Assembly (NCBI GenBank): GCA_022828125.1
Contig: JAJEJD010000002.1
Location: forward strand, 18,988-82,987
Length of the DNA stretch: 64,000 nt
Direction of reading: 5' to 3'
Origin: a bacterium
GTDB lineage: Bacteria; UBA8248
Position 1 is the first letter of the stretch. The number at the start of each line of letters is the position of its first letter. Made by a program: the position numbers and the translations under genes. Below the pieces are notes generated by a model. The model made no database searches. It saw only the letters and a list, made by a program, of their open reading frames with translations, and had not been told where the DNA came from. Shown one piece after another: positions 62,824 through 64,000 of this stretch.

Positions 62824-63468
62824 GTGCGTGGAGAACGCAACGAAACGCGGGAACAGAGCCTCCTCGCGTTGTCCGTCCTTCAACCCGTAGGGACAGGCCT
62901 CCGTGCCTGTCCTGATAGCTATCCTGCAAAGGACAACCACGGAGGGCAGGACAACCCCAAAGGGTTGCCCCTGCTACAACCGCAATTCCTCCTTTTTTCA
63001 ACAACCCCCTCAGGGGGGTTTTTATCCGCCTCCCCAGTCGGGGCCGGGTCCGCATTTCCCCGCAATTGCGGTTACCGGGTCCTTCGCGGGACAGGCGAAA
63101 ATCGCGCGCGTGAGAAGCGAACATTCCCGTCGAAGGGGGGAGGGGAAAATGAAGCGGGCGAATTTCCGGCGATGGCGTCATGCGGGAGCCGGCGACGCGA
63201 GGAGGCGTTACGAGGATGGACTCGGGAACGGCGCGGAAATGTAAATAATGATATTTTCTGTAAATTTCGATTAATCATTGTCATGAACCCGGTGTCGGCG
63301 CGATAGTATGATTGACTACGTATTCCTACGATAACTGATTGTTTATAATAACATATTTCTGTTATTCCGTACCCAGCTACCCCTTGCGCTTTCGTCATAC
63401 ATATGCTTGAATACCCTCCGGTTTGATGCCGTACGTATGCGTTATGATTACATATTTCAGGAGACAGG
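62824..63468. other. 645-bp spacer with small repeats
   Basis: Contains a GTAGGGACAGG ... CCTGTCC arrangement (about 62887-62912) like that at 40801-40850, a C/G-run palindrome CCCCCTCAGGGGGG near 63005, GC-rich sequence to about 63245, then AT-rich sequence. At 63405-63455 is the third copy of the motif found before integrase A. No credible gene. Confidence 0.55.
63405..63455 (+). repeat. third copy of the 50-bp recombinase-upstream motif
   Basis: GCTTGAATAC, TTTGATGCCG and TATGCGTTATGATTACAT align with the two copies before integrase A, at similar position: it ends about 15 bases before the integrase C ATG. It encodes LNTLRFDAVRMRYDYIF in one frame. Confidence 0.75.
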
Positions 63469-64000
63469 ATGCCGAAGCGAAGCGATCTCAAGCTCACCAA
63501 GCGCACCGTCGACGCTCTGGAGGTGGATTCTAAAGACGCCGTTTTCTGGGACCGGGAGCTGGCGGGCTTCGGGGTGCGCGTCCACGCCACGGGCAGAAAG
63601 ACCTACGTGGTGCAATCGCGGGGACCCGGGGGTCCCAGGCGCGTGACGCTCGGCCGTCACGGGAAGCTGTCTTGTGAGGAGGCCAGGAAACAGGCCGCTC
63701 TCATTATCGACCGCATCAAGCGCGGCGAGGATACAAGCGCCGCGGCGCCCGAGGCGGAGACCACCGTGGCCGGCCTTGCAGAGCGCTTCATGCGCACCCA
63801 CGTGGAGAGACACCTGAAACCCGCCAGCATTGCCGCGTACCGCACCGCGCTCGACAAACACATCCTGCCGGCCCTGGGCGGGATGGGGCTGGACGAGGTC
63901 GGCGGGGCGGAAGTCACGGCGCTCCATCACGGCCTTCGCGATACGCCGGTCCTGGCGAACCAGGCGGTCCACCTGCTCTCGCGGATGTTCGTACTTGCCG
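63469..64000 (+). CDS. tyrosine recombinase/integrase C, cut by the window end
   Basis: 177 codons visible from ATG 63469, with AGGAG six bases upstream and no stop before the window edge. MPKRSDLKLTKRTVDALEVD, VFWDRELAGFGVRVHATGRK and RRVTLGRHGKLS form the DUF4102-like arm domain, and HVERHLKPASIAAYRTALDK starts the core-binding domain. It is closest to integrase A of the two others in the window, by eye. The catalytic domain lies beyond the window. Confidence 0.9.
   Translation, partial: MPKRSDLKLTKRTVDALEVDSKDAVFWDRELAGFGVRVHATGRKTYVVQSRGPGGPRRVTLGRHGKLSCEEARKQAALIIDRIKRGEDTSAAAPEAETTVAGLAERFMRTHVERHLKPASIAAYRTALDKHILPALGGMGLDEVGGAEVTALHHGLRDTPVLANQAVHLLSRMFVLA

Overview
The window is GC-rich bacterial chromosome from a Gram-negative organism. 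Evidence for an outer membrane and periplasm comes from two beta-barrel porins, TatB/TatC, CcdA, a periplasmic di-haem cytochrome c peroxidase-like protein and several signal peptides. The gene mix (SCPx-type thiolases paired with DUF35 zinc-ribbon proteins, a UGA-decoded SelW-like selenoprotein, UbiA/UbiD/UbiE, homodimeric pyruvate dehydrogenase E1, dispersed C/G-run palindromes) suggests an uncultured soil or marine lineage of the deltaproteobacteria/Tectomicrobia kind. No marker in the window fixes the taxonomy, so this is a weak inference. Gene density is high, and many neighbours overlap by 4 bases (ATGA or GTGA), indicating translational coupling.

Layout. 0-4.4 kb: a LIC12162-type putative transferase, tRNA-Glu(TTC), a DMT-family transporter and an M20 amidohydrolase. 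4.6-10.9 kb: a minus-strand run with a 653-residue di-haem peroxidase-like protein, a PhnD/PhnC/PhnE-type ABC importer and a long-chain acyl-CoA ligase. It starts behind a good sigma70-like promoter next to a perfect 16-bp palindrome. 11.0-13.0 kb: amtB-glnK nitrogen module with its own terminator. 13.2-15.3 kb: plus-strand CMD-family protein, cyclase, orphan CbtB and a cupin. 15.3-18.3 kb: minus-strand aminotransferase, PhzF isomerase, and a MOSC protein coupled to a short SelW-like selenoprotein whose UGA was hidden as a stop. 18.5-21.2 kb: HMG-CoA-synthase-like/DUF35 fusion and SCPx thiolase. 21.6-26.7 kb: nucleobase permease with an extra C-terminal domain, a thermonuclease-family protein, repeat-rich spacers, an exported protein of unknown role, and a DUF5678-like gene trapped between two copies of the pyruvate dehydrogenase 3' end.

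26.6-43.2 kb: a long minus-strand block. It holds hexosamine/UDP-GlcNAc genes (a monofunctional uridylyltransferase, a nucleotidyltransferase with left-handed beta-helix, GlmS, a hexosamine-type phosphomutase, a separate beta-helix acyltransferase), then UvrD/PcrA, GatC, UbiD, UbiA, UbiE and pyruvate dehydrogenase E1. It is preceded by a degenerate NtrC-like regulator. 43.2-46.0 kb: DUF35, thiolase and phenylacetate-CoA ligase. 46.2-50.8 kb: DEDDh exonuclease/GIY-YIG fusion, TatB-TatC, a small ORF with acylphosphatase, and CcdA. 50.9-56.3 kb: a four-gene unit (class V aminotransferase, serA, hisZ, purA) in which every junction is a 4-base overlap.

56.5-64 kb is the most unusual part. Two paralogous porin genes point away from each other, share the same roughly 240-bp leader and the same terminator, and enclose two overlapping tyrosine recombinase genes. 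A third related recombinase begins behind the second porin and runs off the window end. A 50-bp in-frame motif occurs three times, always just upstream of a recombinase gene. This looks like a repeated recombinase-porin locus and is the best candidate here for an undescribed system.
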